DNA of 64,000 nucleotides. Origin: Arthrobacter sunyaminii (GTDB taxonomy: Bacteria; Actinomycetota; Actinomycetes; Actinomycetales; Micrococcaceae). The position numbers and the translations under genes are program-made. The stretch is from NCBI RefSeq assembly GCF_018866305.1, contig NZ_CP076456.1, positions 3,100,001-3,164,000 of the forward strand, read 5' to 3'. How positions within the stretch are numbered: position 1 is the stretch's first letter; each line of letters begins with the position of its first letter. Positions 57,086 to 64,000 of this stretch are shown here, piece by piece. A model generated the notes under the pieces. The model was not told where the DNA came from. It saw only the letters and a program-made list of their open reading frames with translations, and did not search any database.

Positions 57086-58980
57086 TATTCGACCGTGACG
57101 GACTTGGCGAGGTTACGCGGCTGATCCACGTCGAAGCCCTTGGCCGTGGCCAGTGCGCAGGCGAAGATCTGCAGCGGAACGGTGGTCAGCAGCGGGGCCA
57201 GCAGCGTCGGCGTTTCCGGTACATAGAACACGTACTCGGCGTAGGCCTTCACTGCGTCGTCGCCCTCTTCTGCGATCACGATGGTCTTGGCGCCGCGGGC
57301 GCGGATCTCCTGGATGTTGGAAACCACCTTGGCGTGCAGCGAATCGCGGCCGCGCGGGGAGGGAACCACCACAAAGACCGGCTGGCCTTCTTCGATCAGG
57401 GCGATCGGACCGTGCTTGAGCTCGCCGGCGGCGAAGCCTTCGGCGTGGATGTAAGCCAGTTCCTTCAGCTTCAGGGCACCTTCCATGGCCACCGGGAAGC
57501 CAACGTGGCGGCCCAGGAACAGCACGGACTTGGTGTCGGCCATCATCTCGGCCAGTTCCTTGATTTGTCCTGAGTTGTCCAGCACCTGCTGGATCTTGGC
57601 GGGAACCTTCGCAAGATCGGTCAGCAGGTCCTTGATTTCGCCCTGGAACTTATCTCCGCGCAGCTGGGCAAGGTACAGGCCCAGCAGGTAGGCGGCGGTG
57701 ATCTGCGCCAGGAAAGCCTTGGTGGAGGCCACGGCGATTTCCGGACCAGCGTGCGTGTACAGCACGGCGTCGGACTCGCGCGGGATAGTGGAGCCGTTGG
57801 TGTTGCAGATGGCCAGAACCTTGGCGCCCTGCTCCTTGGCGTAGCGGACGGCCATCAGCGTGTCCATGGTCTCGCCGGACTGGGAGATCGCCACGATCAG
57901 CGTGTTCCCGTCCACAATCGGATCGCGGTAGCGGAACTCGTGGCTGAGCTCCACTTCCACGGGGATCCGGCACCAGTGCTCAATGGCGTACTTGGCCACC
58001 TGTCCGGCATAGGCGGAGGTACCGCAGGCCAGCACCATGATCTTGTTGATGGACTTGAGCTCTTCGGGGTCGATGCGCAGCTCGTCCAGGGTCAAACGGC
58101 CCTCCGCGTCGGAGCGGCCCAGCAGGGTGTCCCCCACCGCCTGCGGCTGATCGTTGATTTCCTTCTCCATGAAGGAGGGGTATCCGCCCTTTTCCGCGGC
58201 CGCGGCGTCCCAGTTGACCTCGAATTCCGTGCCCGTGGCCGGGTTGCCGAAGAAATCGGTGATTTCCACCGTTTCGGGGGTGATGGTGACGATCTGGTCC
58301 TGTCCCAGTTCAACGGCACGGCGGGTGAAGTCGATGAAGCCGGAAACATCCGAGCCCAGGAAGTTTTCACCGTCGCCGAGCCCGACGACGAGCGGAGAGT
58401 TGCGGCGCGCCGCGACGACGACGTCGGGCGAGTCAGCGTGAATAGCCAGAAGCGTGAAGGCACCTTCCAGCCGGCGGCAGGCCAGCTGCATGGAAAGAGC
58501 CAGGTCTCCCCCGCCCTCCCCGCGGTAGATGGCGGCCAGCAGGGCAGCGGCTACTTCGGTGTCCGTTTCGGAGAGGAACTGCGCTCCGGCGTCGAGCAGT
58601 TCGGCTTTGAGTTCCGCGAAGTTTTCGATGATGCCGTTGTGGATCAGCGCGAGGCGGCCTTCATCGGCCAAGTGCGGGTGTGCGTTCTCGTCGGTGGGTC
58701 CGCCATGGGTTGCCCAGCGGGTGTGGCCGATGCCGGTGGTCGCCTCGGGCAGCGGTGCGGCGGTGAGTTCCGCAACCAGGTTGGCGAGCTTGCCTGACTT
58801 TTTGCGGGATTCGATTCCGTTGTCAGTCAGCACTGCCACGCCGGCGGAATCGTAGCCGCGGTATTCCAGGCGGCGCAGGCCTTCCATGACCACATCAAGG
58901 GCGCCGTGTTCATGACTCTTGACCTGCTCTGCGGCGGCGGCACTGGGGCGGCGGCCTGCATATCCAACGATTCCACACAT
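57085..58980 (-). CDS. glmS: Glutamine-fructose-6-phosphate aminotransferase (isomerising)
   Basis: First step of UDP-GlcNAc synthesis. 631 residues from the ATG at 58980; a 46-residue upstream in-frame extension is rejected because the mature enzyme must begin with Cys. [12 protein letters not shown] with nucleophile Cys2, [18 protein letters not shown] near 36-53, and [20 protein letters not shown] near 83-102. Two SIS domains contain [17 protein letters not shown] near 370 and end [13 protein letters not shown]. An extra insertion ([17 protein letters not shown]) near residue 13-30 is seen in actinobacteria. Heads the operon glmS-acpS-nnrD. Confidence 0.96.
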   Translation of the reverse strand: MCGIVGYAGRRPSAAAAEQVKSHEHGALDVVMEGLRRLEYRGYDSAGVAVLTDNGIESRKKSGKLANLVAELTAAPLPEATTGIGHTRWATHGGPTDENAHPHLADEGRLALIHNGIIENFAELKAELLDAGAQFLSETDTEVAAALLAAIYRGEGGGDLALSMQLACRRLEGAFTLLAIHADSPDVVVAARRNSPLVVGLGDGENFLGSDVSGFIDFTRRAVELGQDQIVTITPETVEITDFFGNPATGTEFEVNWDAAAAEKGGYPSFMEKEINDQPQAVGDTLLGRSDAEGRLTLDELRIDPEELKSINKIMVLACGTSAYAGQVAKYAIEHWCRIPVEVELSHEFRYRDPIVDGNTLIVAISQSGETMDTLMAVRYAKEQGAKVLAICNTNGSTIPRESDAVLYTHAGPEIAVASTKAFLAQITAAYLLGLYLAQLRGDKFQGEIKDLLTDLAKVPAKIQQVLDNSGQIKELAEMMADTKSVLFLGRHVGFPVAMEGALKLKELAYIHAEGFAAGELKHGPIALIEEGQPVFVVVPSPRGRDSLHAKVVSNIQEIRARGAKTIVIAEEGDDAVKAYAEYVFYVPETPTLLAPLLTTVPLQIFACALATAKGFDVDQPRNLAKSVTVE

Positions 58981-59099
58981 ACGGCTAAGAGTACCGGCAA
59001 CTGCTCCTGCAACGCCAAAGCGGGACCGGGCTCCGGGGCTCCACCGCGCCGCCGGGCGCTCCGTTTTGGATTGGGTGCGCGGCAGGGCAGAATCATAAA

Positions 59100-60104
59100 G
59101 TGAGCGACCGAACATCAAACTCAGGTCAGACCCCGTCAGCCAAGAGCTCTTCCGGGAACGGAGGGGACAGCGGCTTTACGCCGTTTGTGGAACTCGACCG
59201 GCAGACGTGGTCCCGGCTTTCCAACGAAATCCGGTCACCGCTGAACCAGGATGACATCCTGCGGCTGCGCGGTTTGGGCGAGAAACTGAACCTTGATGAA
59301 GTGCGCGAGGTTTATCTTCCTCTTTCGCGCCTGCTGAACCTCTACGTTGCAGCCGCCGGGCGCCTGCACAGCGCCACCACCACTTTCCTGGGTGAGAAGA
59401 CCACCCGGACTCCTTTCGTCATCGGCCTGGCCGGCTCCGTGGCTGTGGGCAAGTCCACTACCGCACGCGTCCTGCGGGAGATGCTGCGGCGCTGGCCGGA
59501 CACGCCAAATGTGGAGCTCATCACCACCGACGGTTTTCTGTATCCAAACGCCGAGCTGCAACGGCGCGGCCTGATGCAGCGCAAGGGCTTTCCGGAGTCC
59601 TACGACCGTCGTGCCCTGCTGCGTTTTGTCAGCGCCATCAAGAGCGGTGCCGAGGAAGTGCGGGCACCGCGGTACTCACACCTGACCTACGACATCGTCC
59701 CGGGCGAGGAGATTGTTGTCCGGCGGCCGGATGTGCTGATTGTTGAGGGGCTGAACGTTCTTGCGCCGGCCCGGACACGCGCCGACGGCCGGGCCGGCCT
59801 TGCCCTGAGCGACTTTTTCGATTTCTCGATCTACGTCGACGCCCGGACCTCGTACATCGAGGAATGGTACGTCCAGCGTTTCCAGTCTCTGCGCGGCGGA
59901 GCCTTTGCGGACCCGGAATCCTATTTCCACCGTTACGCAGACCTGACGGATGAGCAGGCCCGGGCAACCGCCCTGGACATCTGGAAGCGCATCAACGAGC
60001 CCAACCTCATCACCAATGTGCTGCCCACGCGCGGGCGCGCCCAGCTGGTTCTCACCAAGGATGCGGACCACTCGGTGAGCCGCATGCTCCTGCGCAAGAC
60101 CTAG
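59100..60104 (+). CDS. coaA: Type I pantothenate kinase
   Basis: Phosphorylates pantothenate, the first committed step to coenzyme A. 334 residues, GTG start; about 20 extra Ser/Gly-rich residues at the N-terminus. P-loop GSVAVGKST at 112-120. [20 protein letters not shown] near 130-150, then [16 protein letters not shown] near 165-180, and [20 protein letters not shown] near 240-260. Divergent from glmS across 119 nt. A weak stem (60110-60115 with 60136-60141) lies between it and convergent glmM. Confidence 0.95.
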   Translation: MSDRTSNSGQTPSAKSSSGNGGDSGFTPFVELDRQTWSRLSNEIRSPLNQDDILRLRGLGEKLNLDEVREVYLPLSRLLNLYVAAAGRLHSATTTFLGEKTTRTPFVIGLAGSVAVGKSTTARVLREMLRRWPDTPNVELITTDGFLYPNAELQRRGLMQRKGFPESYDRRALLRFVSAIKSGAEEVRAPRYSHLTYDIVPGEEIVVRRPDVLIVEGLNVLAPARTRADGRAGLALSDFFDFSIYVDARTSYIEEWYVQRFQSLRGGAFADPESYFHRYADLTDEQARATALDIWKRINEPNLITNVLPTRGRAQLVLTKDADHSVSRMLLRKT

Positions 60105-60128
60105 GACTGCGCCCGCGGGATTTTCGGG

Positions 60129-61493
60129 TCATGCCCGGGCGTAGGGCTCCAACGCGAGATTGTTCTCGACAGTCTCTGCGAGCTTGGAGGCAATCGAGGC
60201 CGCAGTCTCCATGTCCGCCGCTTCAACCATCACGCGGACCAGGGGCTCGGTTCCCGAGGGGCGCAGCAGGACCCGGCCCGTTTCCCCCAAAACTGACTGG
60301 GCGTCCGCTACGGCCTGCCGGACAGCCTCGTTGCTGTCCACGGCAGCCTTGTCGACGCCCTTGACGTTGATCAGGACCTGGGGAAGCTTGGTCATGATGC
60401 CGGCCAGTTCCTTGAGCGTACGTCCGGTCCGCTTGACCTGCGCGGCGAGCTGCAGGCCGGTAAGGACACCGTCGCCCGTGGTTGCGTACTCGGAGAAAAT
60501 GACGTGCCCGGACTGCTCGCCGCCCAGGCTGTAGCCGCCTTCGCGCATACCTTCCAGGACGTACCGGTCCCCCACTCCGGTTTCCCGCACGCTGATGCCG
60601 GCTTCCCTCAGCGCAAGCTTCAGGCCCAGGTTGCTCATGACGGTCGCCACCAGCGCGTCGTCCTTGAGCTTGCCGGCTGCTTTCAGGGAGACCGCCATGA
60701 TTGCCATGATCTGGTCGCCGTCCACGACCGTGCCCTCATGGTCCACGGCGAGGCAGCGGTCGGCGTCGCCGTCGTGGGCAACACCCATGTCCGCGCCGTG
60801 TTCCAAGACCGCAGCCTGCAGTTTCTCCAGGTGCGTTGAGCCGCAGCCGTCATTGATGTTGATCCCGTCCGGATCCGCACCAATGACAATTACCTCGGCA
60901 CCGGCGTCCGCGAAGACCTGGGGAGAACAGCCGCTGGCGGCACCGTTGGCGCAGTCCAGTACCACCTTCAGTCCGTCAAGCCGGTTCGGCAGTGTCTGCA
61001 GCAGGTGGATGACATACCGGTCTTCCGCGTCCGCAAAGCGGTGGATCCGGCCAACTTCGGCTCCGGTGGGCCGCAGGTTCGGCTTGGTCATCTCAGTTTC
61101 AATGTCGTCTTCAGCGGCGTCGTCGAGCTTCTGCCCGCCGCGCGCCAGGAATTTGATGCCGTTGTCCGGGGCTGCATTGTGCGATGCGGAAATCATCACG
61201 CCAAAGTCTGCATTCAGGTCCGCGACCAGGAAGGCCGCTGCCGGGGTGGGGAGCACGCCGGCATCAAAGACGTCCACGCCGGAGCTGGCCAGTCCGGCTT
61301 CCACGGCCGCCGAGATGAAGTCTCCGCTGATTCGGGGATCACGGGCTACTACCGCAACCGGCCTGCGGCCGTTTTCTACACGCCGGTGCCCCAAAACGAC
61401 GGCGGCCGCCTGCGCCAGGCCCAGGGCCACTTCGGCGGTGATCAGGCCATTGGCCAGGCCACGGACGCCGTCGGTTCCAAACAATCTAGTCAT
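60129..61493 (-). CDS. glmM: Phosphoglucosamine mutase
   Basis: Converts glucosamine-6-phosphate to glucosamine-1-phosphate for UDP-GlcNAc. 454 residues. [20 protein letters not shown] at the start, catalytic Ser104 in [17 protein letters not shown], metal loop [16 protein letters not shown] near 238-253, sugar-binding [19 protein letters not shown] near 325-345, and phosphate loop [14 protein letters not shown] near 420-433. It sits after rpsI in the usual actinobacterial order but has its own spacer of 225 nt. Confidence 0.97.
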   Translation of the reverse strand: MTRLFGTDGVRGLANGLITAEVALGLAQAAAVVLGHRRVENGRRPVAVVARDPRISGDFISAAVEAGLASSGVDVFDAGVLPTPAAAFLVADLNADFGVMISASHNAAPDNGIKFLARGGQKLDDAAEDDIETEMTKPNLRPTGAEVGRIHRFADAEDRYVIHLLQTLPNRLDGLKVVLDCANGAASGCSPQVFADAGAEVIVIGADPDGININDGCGSTHLEKLQAAVLEHGADMGVAHDGDADRCLAVDHEGTVVDGDQIMAIMAVSLKAAGKLKDDALVATVMSNLGLKLALREAGISVRETGVGDRYVLEGMREGGYSLGGEQSGHVIFSEYATTGDGVLTGLQLAAQVKRTGRTLKELAGIMTKLPQVLINVKGVDKAAVDSNEAVRQAVADAQSVLGETGRVLLRPSGTEPLVRVMVEAADMETAASIASKLAETVENNLALEPYARA

Positions 61494-61649
61494 CGCACAT
61501 AATCCTCAAACAGGGGGCAGGGCATGAGGCCGCCGAACGGGGCGGCCCACTGGGCTATTGTGCCACTGGATTGGCTCGGCCTACTAAGTGGCCTGCGCAA
61601 GCGGGGCGAAAGTACACGGTTTCCGCGTCGAAGATCACGTCCAAAAACG

Positions 61650-61685
61650 CCAAAAGGCCGCCCGCTGATGCGGACGGCCTTTTGG
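61650..61685 (-). terminator. rplM-rpsI intrinsic terminator
   Basis: CCAAAAGGCCG (61650-61660) and CGGCCTTTTGG (61675-61685), perfect 11-bp arms, with an inner CCGC/GCGG pair. On the minus strand TTTTGGCGTTTTT follows. It lies 33 nt after the rpsI stop. Confidence 0.85.
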
Positions 61686-61718
61686 TCCAAACGCCTCGGC
61701 GCTTGGAGAAGCGCTGAA

Positions 61719-62216
61719 TTAGCGCTTGGAGTACTGCGGTGCCTTACGGGCCTTCTTGAGACCGGCCTTCTTGCGCTCGATGACGCGGGCGTCACGAGTC
61801 AGGTAACCGGCCTTCTTCAGGGTCGGGCGGTTGTTCTCGCGGTCGATCTCATTCAGCGAACGAGCAACACCCAGGCGCAGCGCACCGGCCTGGCCGGAGG
61901 GGCCACCACCGTGGATGCGGGCAATAACGTCGTAGGCGCCGTCGAGGTCCAGGACCTTGAAGGGCTCGTTGACGTCCTGCTGGTGCAGCTTGTTCGGGAA
62001 GTAAGCAGCCAGCTCGCGGCCGTTAACCAGCCACTTGCCGGTGCCCGGGACAACGCGCACGCGGGCAATTGCCTGCTTGCGGCGGCCAACGGCAGAGCCG
62101 GAGACCGTCAGTGCCGGGCGTTCCTTGACAGCAGCCTCGGCTGCATCAGGGGTTTCCGAGGTGTAGCTGGAAAGCTCCTCGGTTGATTCATTCAGCTCTT
62201 CAGTGTTCTGAGCCAC
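61719..62216 (-). CDS. rpsI: 30S ribosomal protein S9
   Basis: 165 residues, GTG start with AAGGAG 4 nt upstream. The conserved S9 domain starts at about residue 35 ([20 protein letters not shown]) and ends [22 protein letters not shown], with the SKR end that reaches the P-site tRNA. An acidic N-terminal extension of about 33 residues ([20 protein letters not shown]) is typical of actinobacterial S9. Same transcript as rplM, 40 nt apart. Confidence 0.97.
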   Translation of the reverse strand: MAQNTEELNESTEELSSYTSETPDAAEAAVKERPALTVSGSAVGRRKQAIARVRVVPGTGKWLVNGRELAAYFPNKLHQQDVNEPFKVLDLDGAYDVIARIHGGGPSGQAGALRLGVARSLNEIDRENNRPTLKKAGYLTRDARVIERKKAGLKKARKAPQYSKR

Positions 62217-62256
62217 GATTCTCCTTGAATTAATTCTTTAGTTGGCGGGGCCAGAA

Positions 62257-62700
62257 CTACTGGGCGACCTGGGTGATTTCGAAGGTCTTGGGCTGCTGGG
62301 CTCCATGCGGGTGCTCCGCACCGCGGTAGACCTTGAGCTTGCTGATCTGCTGTGCAGCCAGGGAATTCTTGGGCAGCATGCCGCGGATGGCCTTCTCAAC
62401 TGCACGTACCGGATTCGACTCCAGCAGTTCTGCGTAGTTGACGGAGGACAGACCGCCCGGGTAACCCGAGTGGCGGTAGGCACGCTTCTGTTCGAGCTTG
62501 GCGCCGGTCAGGGCAACCTTCTCAGCGTTGATGATGATGACGAAATCGCCCATATCCATGTGGGGAGCGAAGGTCGGCTTGTGCTTTCCGCGCAGCAGTG
62601 TTGCGGTCTGGCTGGCAAGACGGCCTAGGACAACGTCGGTGGCGTCAATGACGTGCCACTGGCGGTTGATGTCGCCGGGCTTCGGGGTGTACGTACGCAC
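62257..62700 (-). CDS. rplM: 50S ribosomal protein L13
   Basis: 147 residues, GTG start with GAAGG about 8 nt upstream. [20 protein letters not shown] opens the protein, with [20 protein letters not shown] near 25-44, [20 protein letters not shown] near 75-94 and [20 protein letters not shown] near 100-119, all standard L13 blocks. The first gene of rplM-rpsI, preceded by a leader of about 210 nt. Confidence 0.98.
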   Translation of the reverse strand: MRTYTPKPGDINRQWHVIDATDVVLGRLASQTATLLRGKHKPTFAPHMDMGDFVIIINAEKVALTGAKLEQKRAYRHSGYPGGLSSVNYAELLESNPVRAVEKAIRGMLPKNSLAAQQISKLKVYRGAEHPHGAQQPKTFEITQVAQ

Positions 62701-62912
62701 GGTGTTTGCCTTCGTTTCTTCTTCTTAGGTGGCGCGGACCATATGGATGCCACATGTTCCGCAGCTTCTCTATGCGTTTACCGGATGGTCAGGTGAGGAC
62801 TGATGTAACCAGTGGTCCTGATGTACTCGGCTATTTCCCCGGGGCCAGGTGGCTCTGCAACTGAGCCGCTCCCGTGGGCATAGACCTATCGAGGTAGGAC
62901 ACGCACAACGAC
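62701..62912 (-). promoter_or_regulatory. Long structured leader of rplM-rpsI
   Basis: Between the predicted start of transcription and the L13 start codon about 210 nt are untranslated. Stems can be drawn, for example GGCTC...GAGCC (near 62850-62867) and GCGGA...TCCGC just before the ribosome-binding site (near 62734-62763). Ribosomal-protein leaders often mediate autoregulation; that is inferred here. Confidence 0.5.
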
Positions 62913-62917
62913 TATAA

Positions 62918-62946
62918 ACAATAGCCTGCTTCCCGGGCCAGGTCAA
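62918..62946 (-). promoter_or_regulatory. rplM-rpsI promoter
   Basis: Minus-strand TTGACC (62946 to 62941) and TATTGT (62923 to 62918) with a 17-nt spacer. The -35 includes the truA stop codon, so the promoter starts inside the end of truA. Confidence 0.65.
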
Positions 62947-63884
62947 AAACCGGGGATGGCACGCCTGGCGCGCGTATTCTCCGCCCTCAGCTGCATTTCG
63001 CCCTCCGGCGGATACCGGACCTCTTCCAGGATCAGCGGATGCGGAGGGGCAAGCAGCGACTTGGAATCCCGGACCCGTGCCTGGAGTCTCGTGGCCAGCC
63101 ATTCCGGGGGCCGCTCCCCCGCTCCCACGAGGATGGCGCCCCCCACGAGGGAGCGAACCATGTTGTGGCAGAAGGCATCGGCACGCAGATGCGCTTCCAT
63201 GACGCCGTCGGGCCGCCTGAGGAAGGAGAACTCCTGGAGCTCCCGAACCGTGGTGGCACCGGTGCGCGGCTTGCAGAAAGACAGGAAATCCCGAATGCCC
63301 AGAACTGTATCGGCAGCTGCGTTCATCCGGTGCTCGTCGAGGGAAAAGTCATGCCACAGGGTCACTGCCCTGGTCAGCGGATCGCGGCCGGCTTCACGGT
63401 CTGCGATCCGGTAGCTGTACCGGCGCCAGAGTGCCGAGAACCGCGCGTCGAACCCCTCCGGCGCGAGGGAAGCCGAATGGACCGCAATAGCTCCCTCCAT
63501 GGCGTGGATGGCGCGCTTGGAGGCTTTCGCCTTGCGCAGCGGCATGGTGAGGTCCTTGTTCAGGATGCCGCGCAGACGCCGGATGAGGGCCTCTTCCGGG
63601 GTAAGGGCTGCTCCGCGGGGCAACCCCGCCCATTCGGGGCCGGTGAGGTCGAAATGGACCACCTGCCCGCGGGCATGGACGCCGGAATCCGTGCGTCCGG
63701 CGACGGTTACCCGGACAGTCCTCCTGATCAATACCTCCAGGGCCGCCTCAAGGCTTCCCTGAACCGTTGGCAGGCCGTCCTGGCAGGCCCAGCCGTAGAA
63801 CGGCGCGCCGTCGTAGGACAGGTCCATCCGGACACGAAAAAGCCCGCCGTCCTGGGAAGGTACGGCGGGCCTATCGTTACTCAT
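62943..63884 (-). CDS. truA: tRNA pseudouridine(38-40) synthase TruA
   Basis: 313 residues. RMDLSYDGAPFYGWACQDGL near 19-38, catalytic Asp in VTVAGRTDSGVHARGQVVHF near 58-77, then FDARFSALWRRYSYRIADRE near 144-163, and ADAFCHNMVRSLVGGAILVG near 232-251. Modifies uridines in the anticodon stem-loop. Downstream of rplQ, as usual in actinobacteria. Longer than E. coli TruA through an insertion near 85-140. Confidence 0.96.
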   Translation of the reverse strand: MSNDRPAVPSQDGGLFRVRMDLSYDGAPFYGWACQDGLPTVQGSLEAALEVLIRRTVRVTVAGRTDSGVHARGQVVHFDLTGPEWAGLPRGAALTPEEALIRRLRGILNKDLTMPLRKAKASKRAIHAMEGAIAVHSASLAPEGFDARFSALWRRYSYRIADREAGRDPLTRAVTLWHDFSLDEHRMNAAADTVLGIRDFLSFCKPRTGATTVRELQEFSFLRRPDGVMEAHLRADAFCHNMVRSLVGGAILVGAGERPPEWLATRLQARVRDSKSLLAPPHPLILEEVRYPPEGEMQLRAENTRARRAIPGF

Positions 63885-63921
63885 GCCCTCAATATTAAGG
63901 GACTGAGTGCTGAAGCGAAAA

Positions 63922-64000
63922 TTACTTCTTCTCTTCGGTTTCCACTGCTTCGTCAGCGGAGTCGGCGGAGTCGGCAGACTCAGCGGAATCTGCGGACTCA
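63922..64000 (-). CDS. rplQ: C-terminal end of probable 50S ribosomal protein L17 (cut by right edge)
   Basis: The last 25 codons and TAA of a minus-strand gene are visible. They encode a Ser-Ala-Asp/Glu repeat tail ending in EAVETEEKK. The identity comes from position (rplQ precedes truA in this order) and from the acidic C-terminal extension known on actinobacterial L17; no conserved L17 core is inside the window. Confidence 0.6.
   Translation of the reverse strand, partial: ESADSAESADSADSADEAVETEEKK

Overview
This is a continuous, gene-dense, high-GC chromosomal segment from an actinobacterium. The best fit is Micrococcaceae (Arthrobacter sensu lato). Reasons: the rplQ-truA-rplM-rpsI-glmM and tsaE-tsaB-rimI-tsaD orders, a guaB/guaB3 pair, a glgX-treY-treZ cluster, a DUF222-HNH gene, many GTG starts, and several start codons lying 6-7 nt after a TANNNT box (leaderless style). 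I saw no rRNA, tRNA, CRISPR array, intact insertion sequence or phage gene. The species cannot be fixed from the sequence alone.

Layout. 1-2263: edge-truncated membrane protein, then xseA-xseB (exonuclease VII). 2261-7233: alanine-type aminotransferase and a four-gene betaine/choline-type ABC importer. 7349-9978: Nudix hydrolase, GlcNAc-type kinase and an APH-fold kinase. 10004-13388: divisome-linked SepX/GlpR membrane protein, rimJ-like acetyltransferase and galU, with divergent fthC. 13487-18733: zinc-ribbon protein, SAF protein, and a 1302-residue helicase-like protein with a degenerate P-loop plus a 62-residue partner. 18869-26917: guaA, DUF3817, SURF1, a lone PTS EIIA, glpD, guaB3, guaB. 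27118-29269: groES-groEL1 under two CIRCE operators. 29327-33323: an iron-regulated siderophore importer. 33320-36802: a four-gene cassette with the look of a type VII secretion-associated effector locus. 37051-43525: small hypothetical, PatB/MalY lyase, THUMP-like methyltransferase, AroE-like dehydrogenase, YbdK-type ligase, DUF222-HNH protein. 43590-47644: tsaD, rimI, tsaB, tsaE, alr. 47735-55061: trehalose operon plus an aldo/keto reductase. 55121-58980: nnrD, acpS, glmS. 59100-64000: coaA, glmM, rpsI, rplM, truA and the tail of rplQ.

How the parts work together. GlmS and GlmM supply UDP-GlcNAc precursors and Alr supplies D-alanine for the wall. GuaA, GuaB and GuaB3 handle guanine nucleotides. 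GlgX, TreY and TreZ convert glycogen to trehalose, and the betaine-type importer would also serve osmoprotection. TsaB, TsaD and TsaE make the tRNA t6A modification. GroES and GroEL1 are under HrcA-type heat-shock control, and the divergent siderophore operon carries an IdeR/DtxR-type iron box.

The least explained parts are the 33320-36861 cassette, the degenerate helicase, a SepX/GlpR locus with no glp/moeA gene between galU and rimJ, and a GuaB3 with Thr where IMP dehydrogenases have the catalytic Cys. Family assignments are by reading motifs and neighbours, with no database search.
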